Notes: generated from the letters alone by a model not told the origin. 64,000 bases of DNA from Trogon surrucura (GCA_020746105.1 CM036624.1:26372084-26436083), one strand, 5' to 3'; shown: positions 43,801 through 54,517, counted from the first letter of the stretch. Made by a program: numbers and translations.

Positions 43801-46701
43801 ATCTCTTGAGACATTCAAAACCCGCCTGGACGCGTTCCTGTGCGCTCTAGTGTAGGTGATCCTGCTCTGGCAGGGGGGTTGGACTAGATGATCTTTGAGG
43901 TCCCTTCCAACCTTTAACATTCTGTGATTCTGTGATTCTGTGATTCCTTGAGTGCCAGCTCTCACAATGTTCAACATGAAACTAAAACCAAGCAATGTTA
44001 AACATAGAAAACTGCAGTGATACGCTTTGTTTTCTGTCATATTGTAAGGAAGCTGAATGTGGATTTTAGCTCTTTTAAAGTGTCAAGCCGGAATAATAGT
44101 ATTTGTTAAATTTTGATGCAGGCAAAATAGCATTACAGCTAAATAAATATTGAAGTTTCTGTTAAGACTTCTGAAATTTTTTTTTACAAGTTACAGGATA
44201 GGATATAGGTAGAAAATCTGCTATATAGGGTAGATAACAGTGGCAGGCAGATTGTGACTTTCATGGTTTGTATTGCGTTTGTCTATCAAAAGTGAAAATA
44301 AGGATTTTTGTGAGAGATCTTTGAAGCTATTTTCAAGGGACTAGGTTTAAAAAGCCATCATACTTGTTCATGTTCTGAGAAGCCTGATACTGAGCTTTTT
44401 GGTTAGTTGAGAAGACTTCTAATTCCTTTCATCACTTTTAAGTTTGCTGAACTTTCCACATTTTATGTTAAAAGTTCTCAGGTATGAGCATTGCCTGAAG
44501 TGAGACTTCTAACTCCTTTCATCACTGTTAAGTTTGCTGAACTTTTCTCACTTTATGTGAAAATTTCTCGGGTGTGAACATTGCCTGAAGTGAGATTTTT
44601 TAAAAACCTAGAAATCTGAAAACAATTGGAGTGTGGAAAAAATATTCTGCTGGAATAAAATTCCTGTAGTCACTTATTGTGCAGCTGTTACGAGAAGCAG
44701 TGGGGGATAGGGAGGGGAGTGGAGGCAACTTGGCCCAGAGCTGTCACCCTCTGAGAACCAGTGCAGCATTCTTCAAGTTGGCCAAGTATCAGCTAGATGC
44801 TCTGGCAGTCTGTAGTTTTTCATTTGCCTCGGGAATTACGCATTGCAAATGTCATTGTGTAACCATACGTGTTCTGCACCGCGGTGCCGCCCGGGGGATG
44901 ATGCCAGCCCGTGCCGGAGGGAGCCGGGGGAGAGAGGAGATGGGTCTGCTTTAGTGTTTCTGTGCGTGTGAAAGGGGTGAAGCGGGATTCAGCTTCGCAC
45001 CTTTGTATCGACTGGTGGTACAACTGGTGTGTGAAACTCGGGAGGATGGTTTCGTGTTGCGTTCGGATTTGCCGTTCGGTTTTGCAGCTCCGCTGACGGT
45101 AGAGGTCAGCACCAAGCTGTGGAAAAATGCACCCCGGCGGCGACCATCCTGCCTGCTTCATTGCATCAGGTGGATCTGGGAAGGGGGGAATGCGTTTTAA
45201 TAAATCTAGACATATAAAATGTACCCTGATAGTACTGATTACAGTTACTTAATACAGATGAAAGCACTTTTATTTGAGGCTACTGCTTTTGCACGGTGGT
45301 GATGTTCTGACTCCTGCTTGACTGGCATTGACAGGACAAACAGTCGTCTTCTTGTCAGGAACAAGAATCCCCTCTTTAATGCCAATTTCCTAATAAGACT
45401 CTTCTGAGTTGGTGTCCCAGGAACTTCACAGGGGACGCAGAAAGAATCATTGCGACAGGGCTAGGGTTTCTTCTGGCAGGGAATGAGGCTCTCCTTGAGA
45501 ACCTCTGGTGATGCCCTGGAAGCTGGTTACACTCGAACTGTCTCAGTCACAGCAGTTTGTTTGTCAAGATTTACGTAAATTTTCCTTGGACTGCTTTGTG
45601 TAATTTGGCACGTTGCGATTCTGTTTGGAGCCTCAAGTCTGAATGTAGTTAAAACCAAAACATCACATTTTTTTGAAATTACTGTTGCTGATGTTGGACA
45701 GTGTTGGAATATGGCTCAAGTTTGCTCACAACTTGTTGTGAGTTTGCATAACAGCAAGCACTGTTTGCTTGCAGTTCATAACTGTTAATAAACTTGAGCT
45801 GAGCTTCAGGTCAACAAAATATTAAATACATTTTAAAATGTTCAGAGCATGGAAAGTTTTATATATGTTTGTCAGAGACATTTTTCCATGTCCATACAAC
45901 ACAGTGCATGTAGAAAAATTCATGTATGAGCAGAAATTCTTTACTGTGAGAGCGGTGAGGCACTGGAACAGGTTGCTCAGAGAAATCGTGGATGCCTCCT
46001 CTCTAGAAGTGTTCAAGGCCAGCTTGAATGGGGCTTTGAGCATCCTGGTCTAGTGAAAGGTGTCCCATGGCGGGGAGCTTGGAACTAGATGATCTCTAAG
46101 ATGCCTTCCAACCCAAACCATTCTGGGATCCTGTGGTCAAACTCACTGAAGTTGATGATTCACTGGCATGGGTCTTGTTAATGCAGAGTTGTGCTTAACC
46201 TTGTTTTTAGACCCATGCTTCATGCGCCTTCGGTAATGAATGCAGAATATAATTAAATTAAAATGGAGGTTTGATGAATTAAAAATTCGACCTCTGCCAG
46301 ACAAACAGAAGAATACATAACAAGCGCTCCAGGGAAGCTCTGCTGTTTATCAGAGCAGAACGTAGCTAGTGTGGGGGAATTTAAGTACATAATTCCTACT
46401 GAATCCTAAATTCAGAAGGTAATTTTTACATCTCCCTAGGCTGACCTCATCTGGTTTTGAAAATAGACATTCAAAAACTATCTTGGCCTTTTATATTAGC
46501 TGTCACTTTCATGATAATTATGTTACTTTGTTTCATTTCTTTTTAGCTGCGACAATGGTGGAAGCTGGAAGAGACAAGAAAAACCCAGATGAATTTGCAG
46601 TGGCATTGGATGAAACTCTTGGAGACTTTGCATTTCCAGATGAGTTTGTCTTTGATGTGTGGGGAGCAATAGGTGATGCTAAGCAAGGACGGCTGGAATG
46701 A
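25491..46701 (+). CDS. GIPC2: GIPC PDZ domain-containing family member 2, whole gene
   Basis: The coding sequence joins 25,491-25,730, 33,065-33,250, 36,441-36,621, 38,716-38,825, 39,483-39,564 and 46,547-46,701 (317 residues; human 315). GIPC proteins are cytosolic adaptors: the PDZ domain binds C-terminal tails of receptors, and the C-terminal GH2 domain binds myosin VI, linking endocytic cargo to actin transport. Visible parts: a basic N-terminus ([14 protein letters not shown]), an Ala/Pro-rich linker (24-39), the GH1 region (about 42-116), the PDZ domain (about 117-197, carboxylate-binding loop LGLT at 127-130) and the GH2 region (about 222-317, with GPATVEEM and [18 protein letters not shown]). 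GIPC2 rather than GIPC1 or GIPC3 is chosen from the N-terminus and from linkage to DNAJB4. The ATG has A at -3. Confidence 0.95.
25731..33064 (+). other. GIPC2: GIPC2 intron 1
   Basis: A 7.3 kb phase-0 intron. GT is at 25,731 and the acceptor CTGCACAG ends at 33,064. It contains poly-T runs (26,320-26,365), a G/T-rich stretch (27,135-27,200) and a small duplicated motif (28,490-28,530). A somewhat GC-richer block at about 31,440-32,330 has several overlapping short open frames that I do not recognise. No transposon family is identified. Confidence 0.85.
33065..33250 (+). CDS. GIPC2: GIPC2 coding exon 2: GH1 end and first PDZ strands
   Basis: Encodes residues 81-142. The [17 protein letters not shown] and [12 protein letters not shown] blocks are hallmarks of the family. 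The PDZ carboxylate-binding loop (LGLTIT, 127-132) is intact. The donor GTAAAT follows at 33,251, phase 0. Confidence 0.95.
33712..33733. repeat. Perfect 10-bp inverted repeat with T-box-like half-sites
   Basis: Arms TTAACACCTT and AAGGTGTTAA around a two-base centre. Each arm contains AGGTGTTA (or its complement), close to the T-box half-site AGGTGTGA. Binding is inference. Confidence 0.5.
36406..36430 (+). repeat. (TTTTG)n microsatellite at GIPC2 exon 3 acceptor
   Basis: Four TTTTG units plus a final T-run make up the pyrimidine-rich part of the acceptor, ending 10 bases before the exon. Length changes here could affect splicing. Confidence 0.85.
36441..36621 (+). CDS. GIPC2: GIPC2 coding exon 3: rest of PDZ domain
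   Basis: Encodes residues 143-202 plus the first base of Glu203. It contains the PDZ core strand and helix ([20 protein letters not shown], then [14 protein letters not shown]) and ends with [10 protein letters not shown]. The donor GTGAGT follows at 36,622, phase 1. Confidence 0.95.
36622..38715 (+). other. GIPC2: GIPC2 intron 3
   Basis: A 2.1 kb phase-1 intron; the acceptor TGTCTTTAG ends at 38,715. Nothing else is recognised apart from a short duplicated ACACCTGC motif near 37,372. Confidence 0.85.
38716..38825 (+). CDS. GIPC2: GIPC2 coding exon 4: linker between PDZ and GH2
   Basis: Completes Glu203 and encodes up to Met239. A basic, Gly/Lys-rich linker ([18 protein letters not shown]) leads into the conserved [15 protein letters not shown] block that opens GH2. 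The donor GTATGT follows at 38,826, phase 0. Confidence 0.94.
38826..39482 (+). other. GIPC2: GIPC2 intron 4
   Basis: A short phase-0 intron (657 bp) ending in TTTCAACACAG. No repeat or exon-like feature inside. Confidence 0.85.
39483..39564 (+). CDS. GIPC2: GIPC2 coding exon 5: GH2
   Basis: Encodes residues 240-266 (a Glu/Lys-rich helix followed by [11 protein letters not shown]) plus the first base of Ala267. This is the start of the myosin VI-binding GH2 helical region. The donor GTGAGT follows at 39,565, phase 1. Confidence 0.94.
43205..43946 (+). mobile_element. CR1 LINE 3' end, relatively young, sense to GIPC2
   Basis: A 5'-truncated CR1. A frame open from 43,211 to the stop at 43,855 (214 codons) encodes the C-terminal part of the CR1 reverse-transcriptase polyprotein, with recognisable blocks [38 protein letters not shown] and [10 protein letters not shown]. 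The 3' UTR follows, and the copy ends in tandem ATTCTGTG octamers (43,919-43,946), the normal CR1 tail. The intact frame and tail show that it is younger than the other CR1 copies here. It lacks the endonuclease and most of the RT and so cannot move by itself. Confidence 0.93.
44413..44592. repeat. Two-copy 90-bp tandem duplication
   Basis: Copy 1 is 44,413-44,502 and copy 2 is 44,503-44,592. By direct comparison they differ at about 10 of 90 positions with no indels. Both contain the blocks TTAAGTTTGCTGAACTTT and CATTGCCTGAAGTG. It does not match a transposon I know. Confidence 0.9.
44870..45150. promoter_or_regulatory. Small CpG-rich patch inside GIPC2 intron 5
   Basis: CpG density rises sharply against the AT-rich intron, for example near 44,878-44,900 (CCGCGGTGCCGCCCGGGG) and at 45,057-45,080. 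It could be an internal promoter, an enhancer or a recently methylation-protected segment. No exon or open frame with a known domain is present. Confidence 0.35.
45925..46135 (+). mobile_element. CR1 LINE 3' fragment, plus orientation
   Basis: Contains the C-terminal CR1 block [18 protein letters not shown] and then the 3' UTR pattern (CTAGATGATCTCTAAGATGC, CCTTCCAACCCAAACCATTC). It ends without clean octamer repeats. Short and moderately diverged. Confidence 0.85.
46547..46701 (+). CDS. GIPC2: GIPC2 coding exon 6: C-terminus and stop
   Basis: Completes Ala267 and encodes up to Glu317, with TGA at 46,699-46,701. It carries the best-conserved GIPC block ([20 protein letters not shown], then [14 protein letters not shown]), the C-terminal helix bundle that binds myosin VI. 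The final residues (QGRLE) are a little longer than the human end. Confidence 0.95.
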
Positions 46702-47800
46702 GAACTGGGCAGTTTATCAATCCCTATTTGAAAATACAATATGGTTTTTTCAAATGCATACATCAGAATTTTAATACTTCTGTTGATATTAATCCAGGGT
46801 GCTCTGTGTAAGTATTCTCATCTGAAACTTTCTTTTGCAAAGGATGGTTTCTAGTAGAAATATGAAGATAAACCCAAAGTTCTGACAACTGCACATCTAA
46901 ATCAATTAGTTTACACGTAGAAATCACTCTGAGGAGTACATCAAGGAGATATATTTATACAGACATTTTATGAAAATTAGGGGTTTTTTATTTTACATAC
47001 ACTTCGACATCAATAGTCTCAAGTGTTAGACGTATGCAACAAAGCCTTTGGATTATTTTATCTCTTCTTTAGAAAGACATAAAACTTGTTGAAACGCTAC
47101 TTAGCTGCATGTTGTGCTTACCTGGTCTTCTGTTGTCCTGTATCCACGTACACAAAGAGCTGTGGAAAACCTAAAGCCCTAAGTTTTCTTATGGTTTGGC
47201 CTGGACATAGACTTTTCAGTAGACAGAGCTGGGAAGAAGCTACTCTGTTTCTGAAGAACCTGAGTGCAGGAAAAAAAAAATTCTTCTCAAACATGAGAAC
47301 TAAGATCTTTGCCTGAGAAAGACTTACTTTCGTTAGAGTCATAATACACTGGGTATTACCGAGATGAGTAACTGTAGGAGGAATGTTAAACTGGAAAGCT
47401 ACTGCTTTATTCAGATGCCATATTGTTGCTATAGGAATTGTATAGGAAGAAACGTTAATTTTGATTGCTATTCATATAAATGACTAATATCTGTGATCTG
47501 GCACTGGAGAATATCATGTGTGACTAGGTGCTTAATTGGTTTTTGTATATGCTAGATGATTTGCTGCGATACCGTGGAGTTCCCTTCTCTTTTCTTTTCA
47601 ACATGGCAACATTGAAGGTGTTTGAACCTGGAAGATATTACTGTAAAGTTACAAACAATTGCAGTTTGCATAAAATGCACAGCTAAACCCTGAAAAATAC
47701 GTTAAACTGATTTTGGATGTTAGGATTTGCAGTTGTATTGTACATAATTTTTTTTTTTGAAACTGATACTATTTTACTAATAAATCTCAGATTATTAAAA
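46702..47800 (+). other. GIPC2: GIPC2 3' UTR
   Basis: AT-rich sequence after the stop with no earlier AATAAA. A canonical hexamer at 47,779-47,784 sits just before a CR1 copy that starts at about 47,826. The mRNA therefore most likely ends near 47,800, giving a 3' UTR of about 1.1 kb. Confidence 0.75.
47779..47784 (+). terminator. GIPC2: Poly(A) signal of GIPC2
   Basis: AATAAA, the first canonical hexamer after the stop codon, followed by T- and GT-containing sequence near 47,803-47,815. Confidence 0.7.
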
Positions 47801-47825
47801 ATGAACTGTGTCTTTTAGCACATAA

Positions 47826-48145
47826 ATTCATAGAATCATAGAATGTGTTGGGCTGGAAGGGACCTTTAAAGATCGTCTAGGCCAAACCCCCTGCAGTGAG
47901 CAGGGACATCTTTAACCAGATCAGGTGGCTCAGAATCCTGTCAATCCTGATCTTGAATGCCTCCAGGGATGGAGCCTTCACCACCTCTCTGGGCAACCTG
48001 TTCCAGTGTTTCACCACCCTCATGGTAAAGAACTTCTACCTAATGTCTAATCTAAATTTACCCTTCTCTAGTTTAAAACCATTGCCTCACATCCTTGTGA
48101 ACAGTCCCTCCCCAGCTTTCCTGGGGGCCCTCTTCAGGCACATCT
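47826..48145 (-). mobile_element. CR1 LINE 3' fragment, minus orientation
   Basis: Begins with repeated CATAGAAT units (the CR1 octamer tail in reverse) and continues with the reversed 3' UTR and C-terminal ORF2 region (GGGCAACCTGTTCCAGTGTT at about 47,989). It lies just downstream of the GIPC2 poly(A) signal, antisense to the gene. Confidence 0.9.
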
Positions 48146-51100
48146 GCTCTGCCTGTGTTTATCCTCCTGTTCACTCTGTATTTAATGAAGAGAAGTGCAG
48201 TAAGTTTTGGATTTACTCATAGCTGATTCTTTTATCAGTTTTTTCTGTGCTTGGTTTTAATCATGACATGTTCATTCATTCGTTTAGAAAAAGCTACTTT
48301 CAAGTGATTGTTGTAGTGAAATAACATGTTGTGTGAGTATCTTTGAAAATGAAATTGGACAAGAATGTGGGCTTGACTTGGAAAGATGTCATAGCTTTTT
48401 AGTATTTTTATATTTACGTAAGTATGTGAAATAATAGGCATTACAAAAGATTTTTCTAAACCATTACGTAGTTACTTTTCTTCTGAGGAAAATGTCTCAC
48501 TGTCTTGCAGAGATCTCTTTAAAATAAAGACTATGCCAATAATTTTACACCTTCTATGTAATTTCTGGGGGTTTTTTTTGTTCCAAAACAATGACAGTTT
48601 AAAGTGTCATTGAGTGAACAGGTCCTCACCCTCTAATACTGTGTTAATTTACAAGTCTTCTAAACTCCACTTCAGTTTTTTGCATGTTACATGAATATTT
48701 TTTCTGGTTATGAAATATTGTCTGAAGTCATATCGATACTGTTCAGTGGTATTTCAATGGGGATAATCTCCAGTTTTATAAATGCTGTCGTGAATATTTT
48801 GCTCTTACATCTCTGATTTAAGGACAAGCTATATTCCCTGTTACGAGATGAGTAGTACAGAGCGGTATGGAGGTCATACATTTTATTGTATTTAAGAAAT
48901 TCAGAGGTGTGAGAATATCTCATAATTGTACTAGTGCCTCATATCACCAGTGTGGGATGAAATCTATTTGTAACTTCAAACAGGTGTGATCATTATAAAT
49001 TTATATATAGAGAGATACATATAGAGATACAGAAATTTACGCTATTTTCAAGTCACGAGAAGAAAAATGCATACTTTTAGAAGTAAATTTGAATTATAGT
49101 CAAACTTGAAAATAAAATTAAAGAAACTTTATAAGAAGTTGGTTAAATTTAATACATCCCATTGCTCAGCTGGGGCCATGAGGATGTATTATCTTGAGAA
49201 AGGAGTGTAATTTTGGGACAGAAAGCACAAGGTAGACCGTGTTTCTCTGGTTTTAATCACTGTAGGTCTGAGCCCACAATCATCGGTTGCAGTTGAGCAC
49301 ACTCTCTTGTACAGGGCTGCATTAACTAATGTACTTCTGGTAATGAAGAATTAAGATATTGTGAGCTATATAGTTTATTCTTTGAACTTCTTTTAGGTTA
49401 AAAGGGAAAAATGAAATGTCAACAATTCCTTGGTGGTTTTAAATTGTTTTATGTAAAATTCAAATGTAAAATTTCCTGCAAGTGTATATGTACAGTGATG
49501 TTAGTAACCAGCATATCACTAATTATGAAATCAGTTAAACTTCAGAATTCCTTCTTAAACAGAAAAAGCAAAAAGTACTATGGAAGAGCTGCTTTATAAA
49601 ATAATACATGAAATCTTACCTGTAGCAGATGACCCCTCATGTGTTTTGGCTGTACATTTTATTTTGGGAAACTAATGTTGGTCAATCAGTTTGTCTTCAG
49701 AGCATAATTTTTCTTAAGACACTGAAAAAATAGCAAGATAAAAATAATCTCTGAAGCTCTAGTTCTGTACAGAGCTGTCTTGTGTCGTACTAGCCTGTCT
49801 TTGTGGAGTTTATTTTAGAACCAAGATTTAAATAGTGATTGCAATTTTGCTATAATTTACTGCAATATAGTATGTCATTATATCTTAATAATTTTTCTGA
49901 GTTCTCATTTATGCTTACGTGATTTTCAGCTCATAAGGTATAGTTACCACTGCCCATTTTAGTAGATTTTTCAGCTATAAATGAATAAAATTGTCACATG
50001 AAAATCCCACTACCTTATAAAATATGATAAATATTTCTTGCTCTTTGTAATGATTTGTGTAGTAAATTAACATTATTTTACTAATGAAATACAGCCTGCA
50101 GTTCCATTTCAGACCTAGTCAATAATGACACTGAAGCCTTCGCCTGCTTTGCGAGAAGAAAATGTTACTTCATAGAAGTGCTGGTTGAAGTCATCTTGTT
50201 CGTGTTGCAGGTAGAGGTGAATGTTCGTGAATAGTCCTCAGGAAATCCGAGGTGGAACGGGACAAGTCGGTGACAGCCTGAATGTTTTTCTAAAAGCAGC
50301 TCGTTCCCTGTTCTTCGGATTTGCTGCACGGTTTGCAGGGAGCTGGCAGATCTGTGCAATTGTTTGTGCCCCTACTCCCAGACGCGCTGCTGTATCCGAG
50401 ATGACGGAATGTACACCACTGTGTTTCTGTTTAAGCAGTAGTCTTTGGTTGCAACAATGAAATCTGGTGTTCATGAAGTTCTGAGCTCGTAATCTTAAGG
50501 AGATGATGAGCGATGAATATTTCACACTTCTAAAGGAAGTAATTTTGCAAATTACAGATACATCTTTTTGTGACATCTTTAATAGGCCAGATGTTGCTTC
50601 AGTTAGGTTTGATTTCATGCAACCTTATTCATAATACGGTTGTTATTCGAATAGCTATTAATATAATCAGTGTATTTGGGAAAAATCTTATCTGTTATTC
50701 AGATTTGCAGCTTAATTTGAATAATGCATATATTCTTATTTCTGTATATGACTTTCTTCACAATTTGTCGGGATTTTTGGGGGGGGGAGGGGATAAATGT
50801 TGTTCCTTGTATTTGAGAGTCAAATATTAAGATTGAAGTTAAGCTAATTTATAATATTTTATTAAGAAAAAAGCTATTGGGCATGATGTAGAGCAGGATA
50901 TAAAGTTTAAAAAGTACCATCTGTGAATAAAAAAAAAGCAAATTATTGATTTTTTTTTTTTTCTGCTTTTCAGTGTGAATTTCTGCTACTTTTCAAACTG
51001 CATTTTGTTTTTCATGAAAACAGCTCTGAGAATTTATATTCTGAAGTCTGAATATGGTGGCACAATGATACATTACTCGTAGCTTTCTTTCTGCCAGGAG

Positions 51101-52508
51101 ATATTTCAGAACAATTAGAAGTCAGGGTGTTGACTATTTGCCCTTTTGAAATCAAATGCATGTTTGCCATGAACTTCAGAACTCAACCCTAGGAATAAGA
51201 ACTTAATCTGTAATTTATGTTTGGTATTGTTTTCTTTTACAATTCTCTGACTCCCTATGTTTGTAACACATGTTACCTTTAGATGTTGTTACACTTTGAA
51301 AGATCTGTGGTTTAGTTTATGAAAACACGAACAAATTTATAGACTTGGAAGTCTAAGATAGGCAGATAATTGTAAATAGTAACGGTCTTTGATTAAATAA
51401 TATGCAGCCTGCAGTACAGACCTTGTCCTCAGTAAAGGTATATTCAGTGTGTCAGATTCAGGGAGTGACAGCAAAGAAGATTGAGACAACAGACATGCAA
51501 AGAAAATATCCCATTTTTATTGAAACACATGCACTGGCTATAAATAGAACAACACAAGGTCTGTAGATTGAAGAGAACCAACCTCCTGATGTGCTTAGGC
51601 TGCCCTATCTCTCAACTCTTCTTGCTTGTAAACAAAGAGGTTGTGAACAGCTTTTTCGATTTCCTAACTAATGGTAGTCCTTACCTAAATCTCTATTGCT
51701 GTGTCAGAGCTCTTTCAGAAAAAAATGTAGCTGTTGGTTTTGTGGCTGAATCATTTGTGGGGTTCTCCCAGTTCCCTGAGAACTAATGCAGATTTTTAAG
51801 TTGTCATAAACTTAATGTTACTGTGTAGCATTTGGAAGAAGAATTCATCAGGGAGAAATAAATATCTGCTTTTCTGTGAAATGAAAAGGTATCTGGCAGT
51901 TCCAATTCTAGACTCATTACAGCAGTACTTCTGCTGCAGTGACCTGTGGGTAGGGTGCTGAAGAGTAACAGAGATGATGATGTCTGGTAAAATGTTTTGT
52001 CCAAAAACAATGCCAAAAGAATCACCATGTAGTAAGAATGCTTTATAAATTATAAGGAAATAATGACTGTGGGGAAAAAAGAGTTACTGCTATTGAAAAA
52101 CTCGGCAGGTAACCCTGGCTTGGGACATAAGGTAGAAGTTTTCTAAGAGCTCATCTGAAGAACATGACTGACCACAGGAACAAATCCAAACCTTTCTTCC
52201 CGAATCTTGGTCTCACTTCCTTTATTCTTGATATCCTAGTCATGTTTGCTGAGTGTGGTCTCTGGAAATTGGTACATAGACCATTTCCAATGTGCCAAGC
52301 ACGGGAGCTTGCAGCAAGGCAGGCAGGGTAGTGGATCAGCAAAGGAAGGTGAGCTGCTTCGTGCAGGATGAAGTGTTGTGCCACTGCAGTTACAGAGATG
52401 TTTGTGCATGTGAGGAACTGGTCCTGTCCTAGTTCTCCCAATTTCCGAACAATCCTACCAGACTGGCTGGGGTATAAAGGAATGGCTAAAGGTGGGAGAG
52501 CACTGGTG
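48146..52508. other. Intergenic region 3' of GIPC2, no gene seen
   Basis: AT-rich, open frames under 130 codons, no known domain or splice-bounded exon. A short imperfect (ATAGAGATAC) repeat lies at about 49,004-49,032, and a somewhat CpG-richer stretch at 50,200-50,410 is not recognised. No RNA gene or transposon family is identified. Confidence 0.55.
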
Positions 52509-52514
52509 GGATAC
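52509..52514. repeat. Target-site duplication of the ERVK insertion (left copy)
   Basis: GGATAC directly before the first LTR. The same six bases follow the second LTR at 55,115-55,120. A six-base duplication is usual for ERVK/betaretrovirus-like integration. Confidence 0.92.
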
Positions 52515-52916
52515 TGAAGAGGGGTCCCTTCGGAGAGGCGGCCAAGTTAACGATCATCACACCAATATGGCTACAGATCGTCCTCCCTTTATTGCTCCGG
52601 ACAGCTCAATATATACAGTTCAGCAGTGTCCCCGCGCCTGCCCCTTAACAGAGTTGGTCAGTTACAGGTTTACACGCGCCAGCGTTTTATTGGGCAGTGC
52701 CATTCCACTATGCAAGCGGCTCTCGCCCCCCCTTCTCCCCCCGGGCCCAGCACCTCCAGCCAAGCATCTCGCAAAGCTCTCACAAAACAGATAAAACCTC
52801 CTCCTCCCCGTATTCCAAGGCAGCTTCAAGGACAGAGCCTTTGTTTAGGCCTAAGCTGGGTTGTCCACGTTTTTAAAGTAATACCGCGCCTCTGCTCCAC
52901 AAGAAATTCCTCTACA
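52515..52916 (-). repeat. 3' LTR of the ERVK provirus
   Basis: 402 bp, TG..CA ends on the minus strand (TGTAGAGGAATTTC to CCCCTCTTCA). It contains a TATA-like TATATA stretch (about 52,607-52,616) followed by an AATAAA in reverse at 52,588-52,593, the usual U3/R arrangement. Confidence 0.92.
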
Positions 52917-53041
52917 TATCCCCCTTTTTCTTTTTGGACAACCCAGGCTTCATCCGCTAGCTTGCTTATAATTTTCTTGATTATACTTATCAAACAACTA
53001 AACATAAGTAAGCCTATAACAATTAAAACTGCAATAACCAA
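52826..53041 (-). pseudogene. env transmembrane-tail-like remnant of the provirus
   Basis: A minus-strand segment encoding a strongly hydrophobic stretch (VIAVLIVIGLLMFSCLI) followed by a basic cytoplasmic-like tail, next to the polypurine tract and running into the LTR. Position and character fit the end of a betaretroviral Env. It is a remnant, not an intact gene. Confidence 0.5.
52920..52935 (-). other. Polypurine tract of the provirus
   Basis: On the minus strand a run of A, G and GGGGG (AAAAAGAAAAAGGGGG) lies three bases before the 3' LTR, the expected place for the plus-strand primer. Confidence 0.8.
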
Positions 53042-54091
53042 AAATGCCTTAACTAAACTCTTAATTCATCCTGTCAAAGTTCTCACACCCATCGCCCTAA
53101 ATCATACTTTGATCCTTAATCACACACTTCTAACAAAGCAAAAGGCAGCTGGTTTCCCTGCCTTGCTTTTAGCTAAAGAAAGATCACTCTGCTGGTTAGT
53201 ACATAAACCTTAACACCTACTATGTGGCTTTGATTACACAACCAATATAAGCTTCATTGTTAGTCACACAAAGAGGATACATATTAATACAACAGGTAAC
53301 ATTGAGAACAGTCACATTTTCCCATAATTGCTCTGCCATCAGCTGTAAGCATCTTCTGCCAGTCCAACCCATGTCGTCGCTGGTAATCGGTACTTCAGGG
53401 TCCCATCACGTCACTGGGTGAAACAGAGGGGTTCAACAGGCAGGCCCAGTGCACGGTCGTGTTGCTGCTGCGCTGTTGAGGTGACAGGATGCTGCACAGC
53501 CACATCATGCAGGATCATGCGGTTCTCAAGTCCCTTGTCCGTTATTAATAATAACAGGACACGCAATCGAACTGGCTGCTTCCCAATCTCCCTCTATTAT
53601 AACGTCTCTGATGACACCGCTCCATCACTGTTGCAAAGGATCCTTTATGGTTCAAGCTTGAAAATCAGGCTTGAGTGAGGGAGCTGATGGTAGTGGGGGA
53701 GCTGAACTGGTTTAACAGTTTCTTCTATTTCTCGCTGTCCAGTTGATAATTCAGCGAGTTTGTTCAGGATCTCTTTCAGGGGTTCATCCTGATCTTCCTT
53801 CTTCCCCCTCTCTCTTTTTTTTTTTTTTTTCTTTTTTTTTTCTTATTAGCTCAAGTATTACTTCGATCACGCTGTTATCACACAGGGAAAGCAGAATTTC
53901 CCAGGTCTGTTTTGATCATACTCTCCCGTTCACTCCCATGCACATCTGGTGTACAAGAAGCGTCTTATCTTCATTCTCACGGTCAAGCTCTCAACATGAG
54001 CTGTACCTGGCTGGTCAGGGTCTTTTTTCATAATTAGCAAGCAAGAGTTATGCACTTGTTTAGAAAAGAGCTCAGCTCAAGGACGAAAGTC

Positions 54092-54517
54092 TTAATTCTG
54101 CAACGCAGTGCAGTTTCTCCTTTTTCTTTTTTTTTTTTTTTTTTTTTTTTTCCTTCGACCCAGTCGGGACGAGCAGGGAGTTTCTTCCTTTGCCTTTTTC
54201 CTTTCCTGCCCTCCCCGCAACGCTTCGATCGCTGCCGCAGCAACTTTCTTTTCTGCTTGCATGATTTCTAGAGTGCGTATTACGGTTTTCCAAACCGTTC
54301 CTAGTTCTTTCACTTCCTTTCCTTCTGTTCCTCTCTCTAGAGTACAGTCCCACAAAAAGTCTCCTACTTCACGCCATTCCGTGGAACTAAAGATTAATGG
54401 CGGGTCGTTCATTTTCTCCCGTTTCCAAGCCCATGGGGCTAATACGTCTCGCTCCTTTACTTTTCCTCCTCTCTTAGAGAGTATACTAAGGAGGCGAGTT
54501 GCCGCGTCCGTTTCCAT
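54092..54517 (-). pseudogene. gag matrix-like remnant of the provirus
   Basis: A minus-strand open segment about 175 bases after the primer-binding site. Its first 90 residues (RLLSILSKRGGKVKERD, then WREVGDFLWDCTL) resemble the N-terminal matrix part of avian ERVK gag proteins from memory. It then passes into a lysine-rich run encoded by a poly-A/purine stretch. It is only a part of gag. Confidence 0.55.

Larger units (their letters stand above)
39565..46546 (+). other. GIPC2: GIPC2 intron 5
   Basis: A 7.0 kb phase-1 intron ending in TTTCTTTTTAG. It holds two CR1 copies, a 90-bp tandem duplication and a CpG-rich patch, each listed separately. A GC-richer block at 40,800-41,100 is not recognised. 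The rest is AT-rich with no exon-like signal. Confidence 0.85.

Noticed and set aside
43633-44040. A 135-codon minus-strand frame
   Set aside because: Complement of the CR1 3' end and its octamer tail.
50238-50618. A 126-codon minus-strand frame, considered as a possible gene
   Set aside because: No domain, no splice support and low-complexity composition; a chance frame is more likely.
52626-53213. A 195-codon + strand frame, sharing its first part with another at 54,824-55,192
   Set aside because: Both run antisense through the LTR of the minus-strand provirus; the shared part is simply the duplicated LTR. No domain or gene logic supports them.
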